Assembly (NCBI RefSeq): GCF_000471625.1
Contig: NZ_AUSW01000034.1
Location: forward strand, 434,001 to 498,000
Direction of reading: 5' to 3'
Source of the DNA: Psychrobacter aquaticus CMS 56
Lineage (GTDB): Bacteria; Pseudomonadota; Gammaproteobacteria; Pseudomonadales; Moraxellaceae
DNA length: 64,000 bases
This document shows, in pieces, positions 19,611 to 28,727 of the stretch. How positions within the stretch are numbered: the stretch's first letter is position 1; each line of letters opens with the position of its first letter. Below the pieces are notes generated by a model, which saw nothing but the letters and a program-made list of their open reading frames with translations, was not told the DNA's origin and ran no database searches. The position numbers were made by a program, and so were the translations under genes.

Positions 19611-19893
19611 TTAGGGCGTGTTTGATATTCGACCATGGCACTGACAGCGACTATTTTTTAGGCGATTCGAAGGTAAAAATCGTAAGTATAGTTATTCTAT
19701 ACGGCTATTTTTAACAATGAAGCGGCAAAAAAGAGTCCTGTCCCTTGTTTTTATAAGTGGGGCTGATGCTAAAACTGTCCCATAATGCGTTGCAAGTCTC
19801 GCTAAGGTATTAACATTATCATCGACTTTCGCCTTATCTGGAACCGTTTTAGCGATCAGCAGTGCCTATTTGTGAATATCAAACACACCCTAA
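19611..19893. mobile_element. MITE-like element with 20-bp terminal inverted repeats
   Basis: TTAGGGCGTGTTTGATATTC (19611-19630) is matched by the reverse complement of 19874-19893 with a single mismatch, bounding about 283 bases. If the core repeat is taken as GGGYGTGTTTGATATTC, both ends are flanked by TA, compatible with a TA target duplication of IS630- or IS5-type transposases. Inside there is no open frame, only a small hairpin GTATAG-N5-CTATAC. The right end lies two bases from the murU stop codon. There is no second copy in the window, so mobility is inferred from structure alone. Confidence 0.6.
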
Positions 19894-19895
19894 GT

Positions 19896-20630
19896 TTATG
19901 CACCTAAGTGATTGTCAGCGCCTTTGCTATCAATGAACTCATTTACCTGCGCCAAGCGCTCAGGCGTTCCAACATCTATCCAATTGTCCGTGATAACCTC
20001 AGCAGTAATTTGAAACTTTATCATCGCTTGCTTGAGCAGCGGCGCCAATGCAGCTGGCTGACCGGATACCAATCCATCCACCAATCTAGGTGACACTACA
20101 CTGATACCAGCAAAGGTATATTTGTCTGCCTTGCCAATTGCCTGCTCACTGGCCAGACCGTTATTGAGCGCAAAATCGCCACTATCATTGTGCTCTGGAT
20201 TGTCAATCAATAATAAATGCGCACGTTGATCGGCACTCAGCGTATAGTCTCGCAACTGGGTAAAATCATAAGTCGTCCACACATCGGAGTTGACTAAAAT
20301 AAACGGTTCATCACGCAGCTTTCCCGTTTGTAACGCTTGAAAGATACCGCCTGCCGTCTCAAGAGGCTCATCACCTTCAACAGACCAATGCAATGTGACT
20401 CCGTACTCTGTGCCATCACCCAATGTATCCATTAACTGATCAGCAAGCCATGAGGCATTGATAGCAATATCAGTAATGCCGGCGGCACATAATGCTTTGA
20501 TATGCCATACAATAAGTGGCTGTCCACCAACTTCTACCAAGGGCTTTGGGGTTTCAAGGGTTAATGGACGCAGACGCGTGCCTTTGCCAGCAGCCAAAAT
20601 CATGGCTTGTGTAATCTTAGACGTAGACAT
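19896..20630 (-). CDS. murU: N-acetylmuramate alpha-1-phosphate uridylyltransferase MurU
   Basis: A 244-residue nucleotidyltransferase with the activation motif AAGKGTRLRPLT (residues 13-24), the following PKPLVEV, and a metal-binding NSDVW near residue 115. MurU joins UTP to MurNAc-1-phosphate, making UDP-MurNAc directly. This shunt bypasses MurA and is associated with intrinsic fosfomycin tolerance in pseudomonads. It lies 51 bases downstream of amgK, which supplies its substrate, and this pairing makes the MurU call much stronger than a generic NTP-transferase. The stop codon abuts the MITE-like element. AGGAG lies 11 bases before the ATG. Confidence 0.9.
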   Translation of the reverse strand: MSTSKITQAMILAAGKGTRLRPLTLETPKPLVEVGGQPLIVWHIKALCAAGITDIAINASWLADQLMDTLGDGTEYGVTLHWSVEGDEPLETAGGIFQALQTGKLRDEPFILVNSDVWTTYDFTQLRDYTLSADQRAHLLLIDNPEHNDSGDFALNNGLASEQAIGKADKYTFAGISVVSPRLVDGLVSGQPAALAPLLKQAMIKFQITAEVITDNWIDVGTPERLAQVNEFIDSKGADNHLGA

Positions 20631-20681
20631 GGCTATGTACGCTCCTTTTAATCGTATTATTTAAGTTCTTGATAGTGGGGT

Positions 20682-21797
20682 TTATACTGAAACGAATTTA
20701 TCCTGATAAGCAGGTAGTACAGCGCTTTCTAGCCATTGATTAAAAGGTTTGACCGCTTGCTTTATCTCATCATTACCTTGTTCAGCAAGCCAATTTAATT
20801 CAATAAGCAGATCACGCATGACTTTGGGAATATCAGCCAAATAGCGGTCTTTACCATCACGCTCAGATAAGCGGATAAAAATCCCCAATACTTTTAAATG
20901 TCGCTGTACACCCATTACATTCATATCATTCTCAAGCTGCGCTAAATTATCTGCCGTGGTCAGATCAGCTTGCTTTTGTAATTGCCAAAAATCATTAATC
21001 CATTCAGATATTTGACTCTCTGGCCATTCAACATAAGCATCACGCACCAATGATACCAAGTCATAAGTGTACGACCCTATGACCGCGTCTTGAAAATCAA
21101 TCACACCTAAGCGCGAGCTATCCGCTTGGTCTAACATAAGATTGCGGCTGTGATAATCACGATGAACGATAACTTGTGGCTGTAGCAAAACCTCTTTTAT
21201 CAATGCCGCTTTTAGATGACTCCATAACGTTTGATCAAGTGCCACACCGATGTAGGGTATAAACCAGTCACTGAACAAATCCATTTCACGATCCAATAGC
21301 GCGGTGTCGTAATTTGGCAATTGATGTTGCGATTTTGCCGCGTCAACGGGAACGGTTTGTAGCGCCACCAATGTCTGCATGGCCAACTGATAATGCGCAT
21401 GTACCTGAACGGGCGTGGCCTCAACGAGCAAATGAGCAAATTCTACCGTACCAAAATCCTGCAATACCAAAAAACCCTTGTCCACATCTTGGGCAATAAG
21501 GGTGGGTACATTGACAGCTGGTGACATCAGTTTGGCAACATTAATGAACTGACGCATGGCATCTTGTTCGTCAGCAGAATCCATCACAATGTAACGCGAT
21601 TCCCCTGCATTGCCATTTCCTGCCAACTGGAGACGATGATATTGACGAGCACTGGCGTCACCCGGCAAGCTATCGAGCGTAAATGCTTTGCCTGCAAATA
21701 CTTGCTGTAACCAGCGATCTAATTGCTCTAATCGATTTTCTGTATGGTTTTGGGTCATATTGGACTCTAAAATTATTTGGTCAGTCATAAATGGCAT
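20682..21797 (-). CDS. amgK: Anomeric N-acetylmuramate/N-acetylglucosamine kinase AmgK
   Basis: A 371-residue aminoglycoside-phosphotransferase-fold kinase. The catalytic loop HRDYHSRNLML (residues 212-222) and the metal-binding VIDFQDAVIG (232-241) are intact. AmgK phosphorylates MurNAc at the anomeric position in peptidoglycan recycling, and MurU, encoded next, uses the product. In-frame ATGs at 21788 and 21758 are alternative starts. The residue-14 start (21758) gives an N-terminus more like homologues, but no start has a clear ribosome site. Confidence 0.9.
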   Translation of the reverse strand: MPFMTDQIILESNMTQNHTENRLEQLDRWLQQVFAGKAFTLDSLPGDASARQYHRLQLAGNGNAGESRYIVMDSADEQDAMRQFINVAKLMSPAVNVPTLIAQDVDKGFLVLQDFGTVEFAHLLVEATPVQVHAHYQLAMQTLVALQTVPVDAAKSQHQLPNYDTALLDREMDLFSDWFIPYIGVALDQTLWSHLKAALIKEVLLQPQVIVHRDYHSRNLMLDQADSSRLGVIDFQDAVIGSYTYDLVSLVRDAYVEWPESQISEWINDFWQLQKQADLTTADNLAQLENDMNVMGVQRHLKVLGIFIRLSERDGKDRYLADIPKVMRDLLIELNWLAEQGNDEIKQAVKPFNQWLESAVLPAYQDKFVSV

Positions 21798-22172
21798 CGC
21801 AGGTTAAATATCAGTCGTAAACAATTAAAGTAGTGATAAGTCAGGCAAATACTTGCTAAAATAGTAGCGTCTTAAGCCCTAGTAGCTGCTATAAATAGTC
21901 GTATTGATATCTCATTCAATATATAGTGCTAAGCATCATTTCAATACTCATTTAAAAAACGGCTTGGCTATATTATAAATTTTGGTAAATAGTGTAGCTG
22001 ATTTGGTTTTTTTTGACTATGATTAGTCGTCATTATATGTAAAACACCCAAACTCTTGAGATTACATTCTCAGTTAGTGACTTTTTAGTCTTTTATTGAT
22101 GGCTATGATACCGTTAAATAATATGGCTACTAAACTCAATATCGCAATCCAATAGGCTCTGCAATCATAGGT
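21798..22172. other. Divergent intergenic region amgK / lptD
   Basis: AT-rich and without open frames. A possible -35 TTGACT near 22015, followed by TATATG, could serve lptD, but the -10 is poor. I see no sigma-E consensus that I would defend. Confidence 0.3.
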
Positions 22173-25100
22173 GTGCCCTTGTTATATTCTCCGCTTTACC
22201 AAAGCATTCGTTTAATCTTATTTGGTGCTTTAGGCTTATCCAGCCTAACTGTCAGTGCTGCACTCAGTAATGCTGAGCCACAACAAACAGAATCACCTAT
22301 CACTGGTAGTAGTGCTAACTCTTATGCTTCTGACATAGCTAGTAGTGCCTATGCCGATAGCGTGAGTGTCAATCACAATGGTACTTATCCAAAGGCAGAG
22401 CCAGCGACTCTATCGGGCATCGATAGTACCCCTATAGCGAGCAACTTAAATGATTTAGAGAGCTTAGACAACAGAGCTGCGGACAACCGCCCTCTAAATA
22501 TCACTGATATTAATGACAGCCGTCCTACAGCGGCGGCTCAATCCTCAAATACTATCAATAACAGTTCAGTAGCGAGCGATGAAAGTATTCAAGACAGTCT
22601 GATGCGTTTGGCAGAATTTTATGAGCTGACGCCAGATACTAAAACACCAATATTGGACAGTGCTGATAGTATTAACGCTGATAGTAGCAACGCTGAACAA
22701 AGTAATAGTGACAATGCTCTGGCGTCTGCACCGCAAACTATCCCAAAAGTGGGTAAGAATTTACAACTACTCCCTAGCGCAGTAGACAGCGCACAACGCT
22801 GTGAAGGTCAATGGGTATATCCAAAGAGCAATCCTAATTATCAACGCGCTGTGAACGAGGCTGGAGCAGCGAATGGCCAGCCAGCGCCTAACCTAAATGG
22901 CATTCCGAACAATCAAGCGCCTCTGTTTACAGAATCAGACTATGGTTATTACGACAACGTTGATTATGCTGAGCTGTCAGGCAATGTCATTATTAATCAA
23001 GGCACTCAGCATATAGCAGCAGAAAGAGTTTTGCTCGATTTGAGCAGTGGGGTCGCGGCGGCTCAAGGCAATGTTATGTTTACTGACCAAGCGACCGGTC
23101 AGCGAAGACAATCTAATAGCACCTCGAACCGTTCTCTAAACACGGCGAAAACCAGCCTCAGTGATCAAGCGTCCCAAGGTGGACTTATCGGCGTCGCTGA
23201 TAGCTTGAATTATAATACCGAGACTGGACAATCAACGGCCACCGATGTGGCTTTTGCGAGTGTGGAACTGCAAGCACATGGCTATGCCAAACGCTTAAAC
23301 AAACCTAATGACAGTCAGTATGAGTTAGATGAGGTGATGTTTAGTACTTGCCCACCTACAAATCGCAAATGGCAATTTGATGCAAAAAGCATTGATTTAG
23401 ATACCGATACAGGTCGCGGTGAAGCCTATAACACCACCTTCCGTATCGCCGATGTACCCGTGTTTTATTTGCCTTATTTTAACTTCCCGATTGACAGTCG
23501 TCGCAGCAGCGGCTTTTTATTACCGAGTGCCAGTATTGGTAGTGAGAGCGGACTTGAACTTGACGTGCCTTATTATTTCAATTTAGCACCCAATTATGAT
23601 GCCACACTTAATACCCATATTTATACTGATCGTAATCCTATGGTTTCGGGTGAATTCCGCTACCTGACCGAAAACTATGGCGAAGGTATTTTTAACGGCT
23701 CATATTTGCCCAATGATAAAGAATACAACGATGAAGATCGCACCAGCTTCTTCTATGATCATTATTGGTCATCCAGCAGCATTCCACGCCTGAGCGGTGA
23801 CGCCAAATACAGCTATGTGTCAGATTCAGACTATCTCAATGATTTTGATACGTTGGGTTTATCAGACAGCACCATAAACTTACCGCGCCGTGCTCGGGTT
23901 AACTACTATAATGATTACGTTGACGGTGAATTAAAAGTAGAGACTTTCCAAACGCTAGACGCTTTTACCGATAGTGGCCAGCCATTAGAAGACAAAGACA
24001 AGCCTTATTCACGATTGCCACAGCTCAAACTTGATTATCGACTGCCATGGGCAAAAAACTTCGATATCACTGGTGTAAGTGATTCTGCTTATTTCAAAAA
24101 ATCGATCGATGATGGGTCTGAAAACGAAAAAAGTGGCGCCCGTATTTATAATAAATTAAGCGCTGTTTATCCAATCGAAAAATCATGGGGTTATATTAAG
24201 CCCAAGTTAAGCTTGCAACATCTTTATACTTCATATGATGAAGATAGCTTGGCCGATAATCAGCTCAGTGATGAAGATGGTAGCCAGTCAGTATTTGTGC
24301 CGCAAGCCAGCATTGATGCAGGGCTGAACTTTTATCAAGCAGGTTCACCTTTTGGTGCGTTTGACGATACCATGGGTGGCTATCAATTGCTGAGTCCGCG
24401 ATTGAAATACACTTACTCGCCTTACAAAGACCAAAACGAGCTTCCTAACTTTAACACGCGTATTGCCTCTATCAATTACGAGCAACTATTTTCAGACAGC
24501 TGGTTCTTAGGTCATGATCGCTTGCAGGATCTGCATTCATTTACTCCTGGTATCAATTATCGTTACATCGACGCAACGGGTGTGACACGTTTTGATGGTA
24601 GCATTGCGGAGCAATTTTATATCGATGAAGGACGTGTCACACTTGACGATGAGCAATCTGTCTTTAACTCTTCTTCTTCGGGAATGGTTTGGGATACCAG
24701 CACGCAGCCTTACAATAATTTTTGGGTTGATGTCAGTGGTGCACTTACCAACAGTTATGATTTGAATTACATTACCACTGAGCTTCGATATCAGCCGTCA
24801 GACAATAGCTTATTTAATGTTGGGTTCGTTAAGCGTCAACGTGACGAAAACACCAATCAGCTACCGCTTTCAGCTTTTACAGCCTCTGCGGTCTTTCCGA
24901 TCAATAACAATTGGCGAGTATTGGCTCAAGGTCAATATGATTATAATCGTGATAAAATGCTTGATTCGTTGGTCGGCGTTGACTATGAAGACTGTTGTTT
25001 TGGTTTTGCAGTTTATGGCCGTCGTTACTATAATGATCTAAACGTCAAAGACAAACCGACACAAGCGATCATGGCAGAGATTAGATTGAATGGACTTGGC

Positions 25101-25181
25101 AGCGGTAGCAGTCGCCTAACACGCTTACTCTCTGATAAAGTTCTAGGCTTTGAACCTGTCCAGACTGCATGGAAAGATTAA
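22173..25181 (+). CDS. lptD: LPS assembly outer-membrane protein LptD
   Basis: A 1002-residue protein that receives LPS from LptA and, plugged by LptE, inserts it into the outer leaflet. It starts with GTG. A signal peptide is cleaved near VSA-A at residue 29. A Ser/Asn/Asp-rich segment then covers about residues 30-200, ahead of the first conserved cysteine C210. The beta-jellyroll follows, then C393 and the 26-strand barrel with the Cys pair C941-C942 (DCCFGFAVYGRRY). These four cysteines correspond to the disulfide set needed for LptD maturation in E. coli. The low-complexity segment before C210 is an extension relative to the E. coli protein. surA, whose product chaperones LptD folding, follows 161 bases downstream. 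Confidence 0.95.
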   Translation: MPLLYSPLYQSIRLILFGALGLSSLTVSAALSNAEPQQTESPITGSSANSYASDIASSAYADSVSVNHNGTYPKAEPATLSGIDSTPIASNLNDLESLDNRAADNRPLNITDINDSRPTAAAQSSNTINNSSVASDESIQDSLMRLAEFYELTPDTKTPILDSADSINADSSNAEQSNSDNALASAPQTIPKVGKNLQLLPSAVDSAQRCEGQWVYPKSNPNYQRAVNEAGAANGQPAPNLNGIPNNQAPLFTESDYGYYDNVDYAELSGNVIINQGTQHIAAERVLLDLSSGVAAAQGNVMFTDQATGQRRQSNSTSNRSLNTAKTSLSDQASQGGLIGVADSLNYNTETGQSTATDVAFASVELQAHGYAKRLNKPNDSQYELDEVMFSTCPPTNRKWQFDAKSIDLDTDTGRGEAYNTTFRIADVPVFYLPYFNFPIDSRRSSGFLLPSASIGSESGLELDVPYYFNLAPNYDATLNTHIYTDRNPMVSGEFRYLTENYGEGIFNGSYLPNDKEYNDEDRTSFFYDHYWSSSSIPRLSGDAKYSYVSDSDYLNDFDTLGLSDSTINLPRRARVNYYNDYVDGELKVETFQTLDAFTDSGQPLEDKDKPYSRLPQLKLDYRLPWAKNFDITGVSDSAYFKKSIDDGSENEKSGARIYNKLSAVYPIEKSWGYIKPKLSLQHLYTSYDEDSLADNQLSDEDGSQSVFVPQASIDAGLNFYQAGSPFGAFDDTMGGYQLLSPRLKYTYSPYKDQNELPNFNTRIASINYEQLFSDSWFLGHDRLQDLHSFTPGINYRYIDATGVTRFDGSIAEQFYIDEGRVTLDDEQSVFNSSSSGMVWDTSTQPYNNFWVDVSGALTNSYDLNYITTELRYQPSDNSLFNVGFVKRQRDENTNQLPLSAFTASAVFPINNNWRVLAQGQYDYNRDKMLDSLVGVDYEDCCFGFAVYGRRYYNDLNVKDKPTQAIMAEIRLNGLGSGSSRLTRLLSDKVLGFEPVQTAWKD

Positions 25182-25342
25182 TAAATTATCGTTCAGCCAA
25201 ATTAGAGTATGATTTGCCTAGATATTTAAAAAACATTTTTATAACCCTATTATGGACAACCCTGTCTAATATTTGACTTTTAAAAGTATGGGATAGAGTT
25301 AACCGACTACCATCCGATGCGATGACATTGATGAGGAGCATC

Positions 25343-26734
25343 ATGAGATTTTTTTCTTTACGTCAGATTAGCCGCGCTGTACTGCTGTCTACGAGTGCCA
25401 GTGTTGCACTTACATTGAGCGCCCAAGCTGCCACTGTCAATGCAGCAGCACAAGCGACGCCTGCTGCTAATCAAAGTAGCGTCAATCGTTTGACACCAGC
25501 CAATAGCACAGATGGTATTATTGCCTTGGTCAATGAAAACGCGATTTTGAAAAGCGAATTGGTCGCTGCTATCACGCAAACTCAAGCACGCGCACAAGCT
25601 GCTGGCGAGCCTGTGGCTAACTCAGCTCAATTACAATCTGAAGTCTTAAATGCACTTATTCTCCGTGAGCTACAGCTCTCCATGGTCAAACGTGTCGGTC
25701 TGAACCCTGATGAGGCAGCCATTAATCAGCGCCTTGGTCAAATCGCGCAGGCAGAAGGACTTAGTAGCATTTCAGCATTACAGCAACGTCTTGACGCAGC
25801 ACAACCTGGCAGCTATGCCGCTCTTCGCGCGCAATTGATCGAAGATGCCGCTATCCAAGCTCTACAACAACGCCAAATCACCAATCGGGTACGTATTAGT
25901 GAGCAAGATATTGATGCGTTTTTGGCCTCACCTGAAGCCAAGCGTCTGAACCAAAGTGAATATCAAACGATTCACGTGCGAGTTCCTTACATCGATGACT
26001 ACAGCCGTCTGTCAGAAGCTCAACGTGCAGAAGCGCTGAAGGTAGCAGAAGCGTTGCGTACTCGCCTGCTCGCACCCAATGTTGATGTTGCTGAAGCCGT
26101 TGCTGCCAGTCAAGGCAACTATCCTATCCCACTACAAGGTGGCGACATGGGCTTTCATAAAGCAGCTACCCTACCTACAGAGCTGTCAAGTGAGATTACC
26201 AAGCTTGAGGTCGGCGCTGTCAGCGCACCGTTAGTAACCCCTGAAGGTATCGATATTATTAAGCTGGCTAATAAAAATTCCAGTGACACCGTATTGATAC
26301 CGCAGTGGAATACTCGTCATATATTAATTAAGGTCGATGAACTACAGACAGATGCACTTGCTGAGCAAAAGATCAATGACTTGTATGAGCAATTACGTAG
26401 TGGCGCTGATTTTGCTGGTTTAGCATCAACTTATTCAGATGATCCAGGCTCAGCAGGTCGCGGTGGTGATCTTGATTGGGTAAGTGAAGACGATATGATC
26501 GGGCCGTTCGAAACCGTCATGAAAAACACAGCGGTTGGTGACTATTCTGCTCCTTTTAAAACACAGTTTGGCTGGCATATCCTAAAAGTCGATGGCAAAC
26601 GTCAGCAAGATGTGAGTGACCAGTATCGCCGTAATATGGCGCGTCAAGCACTATATCAACGTCTAGCACCGCAAGCCAGAGAAGATTGGCTACAAGAGCT
26701 ACGAGCAGGCGCTTATATCCAAGTACTGGGTTAG
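25343..26734 (+). CDS. surA: Periplasmic chaperone / peptidyl-prolyl isomerase SurA
   Basis: A 463-residue periplasmic chaperone for outer-membrane proteins. Its signal peptide MRFFSLRQISRAVLLSTSAS leads to a cut near AQA-A. The SurA N-domain begins DGIIALVNENAILKSEL. Two parvulin domains follow: a divergent one around EYQTIHVRVPYIDD and a canonical one, WNTRHILIKVDE ... DPGSAGRGGDLDWV ... PFKTQFGWHILKVDG. The start at 25343 was chosen because GAGGAG lies four bases upstream; a frame from 25322 adds seven residues. The lptD-surA order is the conserved lptD-surA-pdxA arrangement, but no pdxA follows here. Confidence 0.94.
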   Translation: MRFFSLRQISRAVLLSTSASVALTLSAQAATVNAAAQATPAANQSSVNRLTPANSTDGIIALVNENAILKSELVAAITQTQARAQAAGEPVANSAQLQSEVLNALILRELQLSMVKRVGLNPDEAAINQRLGQIAQAEGLSSISALQQRLDAAQPGSYAALRAQLIEDAAIQALQQRQITNRVRISEQDIDAFLASPEAKRLNQSEYQTIHVRVPYIDDYSRLSEAQRAEALKVAEALRTRLLAPNVDVAEAVAASQGNYPIPLQGGDMGFHKAATLPTELSSEITKLEVGAVSAPLVTPEGIDIIKLANKNSSDTVLIPQWNTRHILIKVDELQTDALAEQKINDLYEQLRSGADFAGLASTYSDDPGSAGRGGDLDWVSEDDMIGPFETVMKNTAVGDYSAPFKTQFGWHILKVDGKRQQDVSDQYRRNMARQALYQRLAPQAREDWLQELRAGAYIQVLG

Positions 26735-27176
26735 TCTATTTCTGCACGTCATATTTGATTAAAAAAAGGATATCTGTTGATGCAGGTATCCTTTTTTATT
26801 TAGGTTAGGCATTTACCCACAAAGAAAAGCCCCGAACCTAGGGCGATTGGTTCGGGGCTATGGGGCTTCATATTGTTATTATTATTTCTTCCATGTTGAC
26901 TCATCCTAAGTCATAAACAGTAACCTATAAAACAGCGGGCTGACCTGAATTTTACGATACTGTCTCAACACTGCATCCTTGCATGTCCTTGTGTTGATGG
27001 ATGTATTGTAGGTCAATCAGTTTCAATCGACTAGAGGCCAAAGACCTTATTTAACGTAAGCATATGCTTACGTCCTAGTCTATAGTCTCACTACATTATA
27101 ATATAGTCGATACTGAACAAAGTGGATGCGAGACATGATGATACGGGGCTGGGATAAGAGGTAAGATTGCACCCTG
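26735..27176. other. Structured intergenic region between convergent surA and EEP genes
   Basis: Beyond the surA terminator this stretch holds a second, GC-rich perfect 11-bp hairpin, AGCCCCGAACC (26828-26838) / GGTTCGGGGCT (26849-26859), without a T-run. It also holds a 20-bp perfect palindrome ACGTAAGCATATGCTTACGT (27054-27073). No open frame is credible. The hairpin might belong to a small RNA or act as a 3' boundary for one of the converging transcripts; the sequence alone cannot decide. Confidence 0.5.
26761..26798 (+). terminator. Terminator after surA
   Basis: AAAAAAGGATA (26762-26772) pairs with TATCCTTTTTT (26787-26797) across a 14-base loop, with the T-run as the descending arm. 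Confidence 0.88.
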
Positions 27177-28307
27177 TTAACACGTACTTCTACGCTCTTC
27201 TGCATGCTCCTTTGAAACTTTTTCCCCTTCTTTTTTACCTTCTTCTATTTTCTTATCTGTTTCTTTGACATCTTCTGCTTCTGCCTTCGGTGCATTTTGC
27301 TCTTGTTTACTGGTTTCTTCTGGCTCATATTGCAAAGTTGTCATGACAGGAAAATGATCGGAACCGACTGAAGGCATACGTCGAATATCAACCACGGTAA
27401 AGCAAGCACTATGAAAAATATGATCCAAAGCCCAACGCAAAAACGGATAATCGACATGGAACGTATTGATAAAATGCCGACCAATACGTGGGTCTAATAA
27501 TCCCGATATTCGTTGAAAACGCCTAGTCGTTTTTGACCATGCCACATCATTGAGATCACCTGCCAATATGGCCGTTTGCTCATTTTCTTTGATATGTTTT
27601 CCAACCGTAAGTAGTTCGGCATCGCGAGTGGTCGATTTGTCTGCTTCCGTTGGGCTTGGCGGCATAGGATGCAAACAATATAACCAAATGACGCGACCAC
27701 TTTGTAAACGCAGCTGTGTGTGAATAGAAGGTATGTCGTCAATCATTAAGTACTTAACTTCAGGATCAATCAGTTCAAGCTTAGAATATAAATGCATGCC
27801 ATACAAATTATCCAGCGGTACTTTTACCGTATAAGGATAATCAGTCTCAATTTCATTTAGGGCTTTTTCCCATTTTTGATCACTTTCTAGTGTAATCAAA
27901 ATATCAGGCTGTCTGTGCTTAACGAGATCAATCAGTTTGTGAGTGTCATCATTGGGCGTCAAAACATTTGAAACCATGATCTTGAGCTGGTGCGCTTGTC
28001 CTTCTAGCAAATCTTTTGCCTGTTGTACTTCTTTTTTCCATAGCTTGGTATAAGGCAGTACCATTCTCAGTTGAAATGCTAACGTAATACTTAATGCCAC
28101 AAATAACAGCCATTGACCTAGCTGCCACTCTGACCAAAACGCCAACATGCCAATACAAGCAATGACGCCCAGCACCATTATCTGAATGCGTGGAAACTCA
28201 ACACCACGTACCCACCAATTATCAAGTGGTAGCCAGCCCCAAATTGTCACAAATGCGATGAACCCTGCTAGCCACTGGACGCTGGCATATAATAGTGAGA
28301 GATCCAT
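27177..28307 (-). CDS. Membrane-anchored endonuclease/exonuclease/phosphatase family protein
   Basis: A 376-residue protein with three predicted membrane helices (about residues 8-27, 41-59, 64-82), then an EEP domain. Active-site residues expected of this DNase I-like fold are seen: N114, E141 (TLESD), H213 (CLHPMPP), D251 and N253 (GDLNDV), D295-H296 (LDHIF) and D317-H318 (GSDHFP). The catalytic domain probably faces the periplasm. The last 50 residues form a Lys/Glu-rich, likely helical tail ending in Cys. The family includes nucleases and phosphodiesterases/phosphatases, so the substrate cannot be assigned from sequence. Confidence 0.85.
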   Translation of the reverse strand: MDLSLLYASVQWLAGFIAFVTIWGWLPLDNWWVRGVEFPRIQIMVLGVIACIGMLAFWSEWQLGQWLLFVALSITLAFQLRMVLPYTKLWKKEVQQAKDLLEGQAHQLKIMVSNVLTPNDDTHKLIDLVKHRQPDILITLESDQKWEKALNEIETDYPYTVKVPLDNLYGMHLYSKLELIDPEVKYLMIDDIPSIHTQLRLQSGRVIWLYCLHPMPPSPTEADKSTTRDAELLTVGKHIKENEQTAILAGDLNDVAWSKTTRRFQRISGLLDPRIGRHFINTFHVDYPFLRWALDHIFHSACFTVVDIRRMPSVGSDHFPVMTTLQYEPEETSKQEQNAPKAEAEDVKETDKKIEEGKKEGEKVSKEHAEERRSTC

Positions 28308-28727
28308 AATATGTATTAACCGTTTATTAAAATGAGGACTGCATTAATGATACTGATCATCAATACAATAACAAAAATCTGCATAGCGTTGACTAAATTG
28401 CCATAAGTGCTTACTTTAGCATTTCGTAAGATTATCGCCTAATAGTGAGACTTAATAATGTGACGACTGCCATAAAACGTTACAATTTTATGCCACTTGC
28501 GATGGTAAACATGGCACAGCAAGTGGCTTGCTGTTATGAAATCTCACAAAGTATCCAAACAAAAATAAATATCGACTTTACAATAATAACTTAAAGTTAT
28601 AATAAACACAGGTAATAGTGTCTAAAAAACGTCTAAAAATTGCCAAAACGCCTTGCTTTTTGTAGCCATTCACGGCATTGTTATCGGCTGGCAATGCAAT
28701 AAATAATGATAACTAGGATTAAACTTC
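28308..28727. other. Upstream region of asd
   Basis: No open frame is supported. A perfect 9-bp inverted repeat GCCACTTGC (28492-28500) / GCAAGTGGC (28519-28527) could form a hairpin with an 18-base loop. A consensus -10 TATAAT (28598-28603) with a TTTACA (28577-28582) at a short 15-base spacing may be the asd promoter, giving a leader of about 120 bases. I see no lysine riboswitch core. Confidence 0.4.
28577..28603 (+). promoter_or_regulatory. Possible asd promoter
   Basis: A perfect TATAAT hexamer is preceded by TTTACA at 15 bases, which is shorter than optimal; the -35 assignment is therefore uncertain. Confidence 0.4.

Noticed and set aside
28308..28727. Lysine riboswitch upstream of asd
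   Set aside because: The conserved core of that riboswitch is not visible; only a simple inverted repeat is present.
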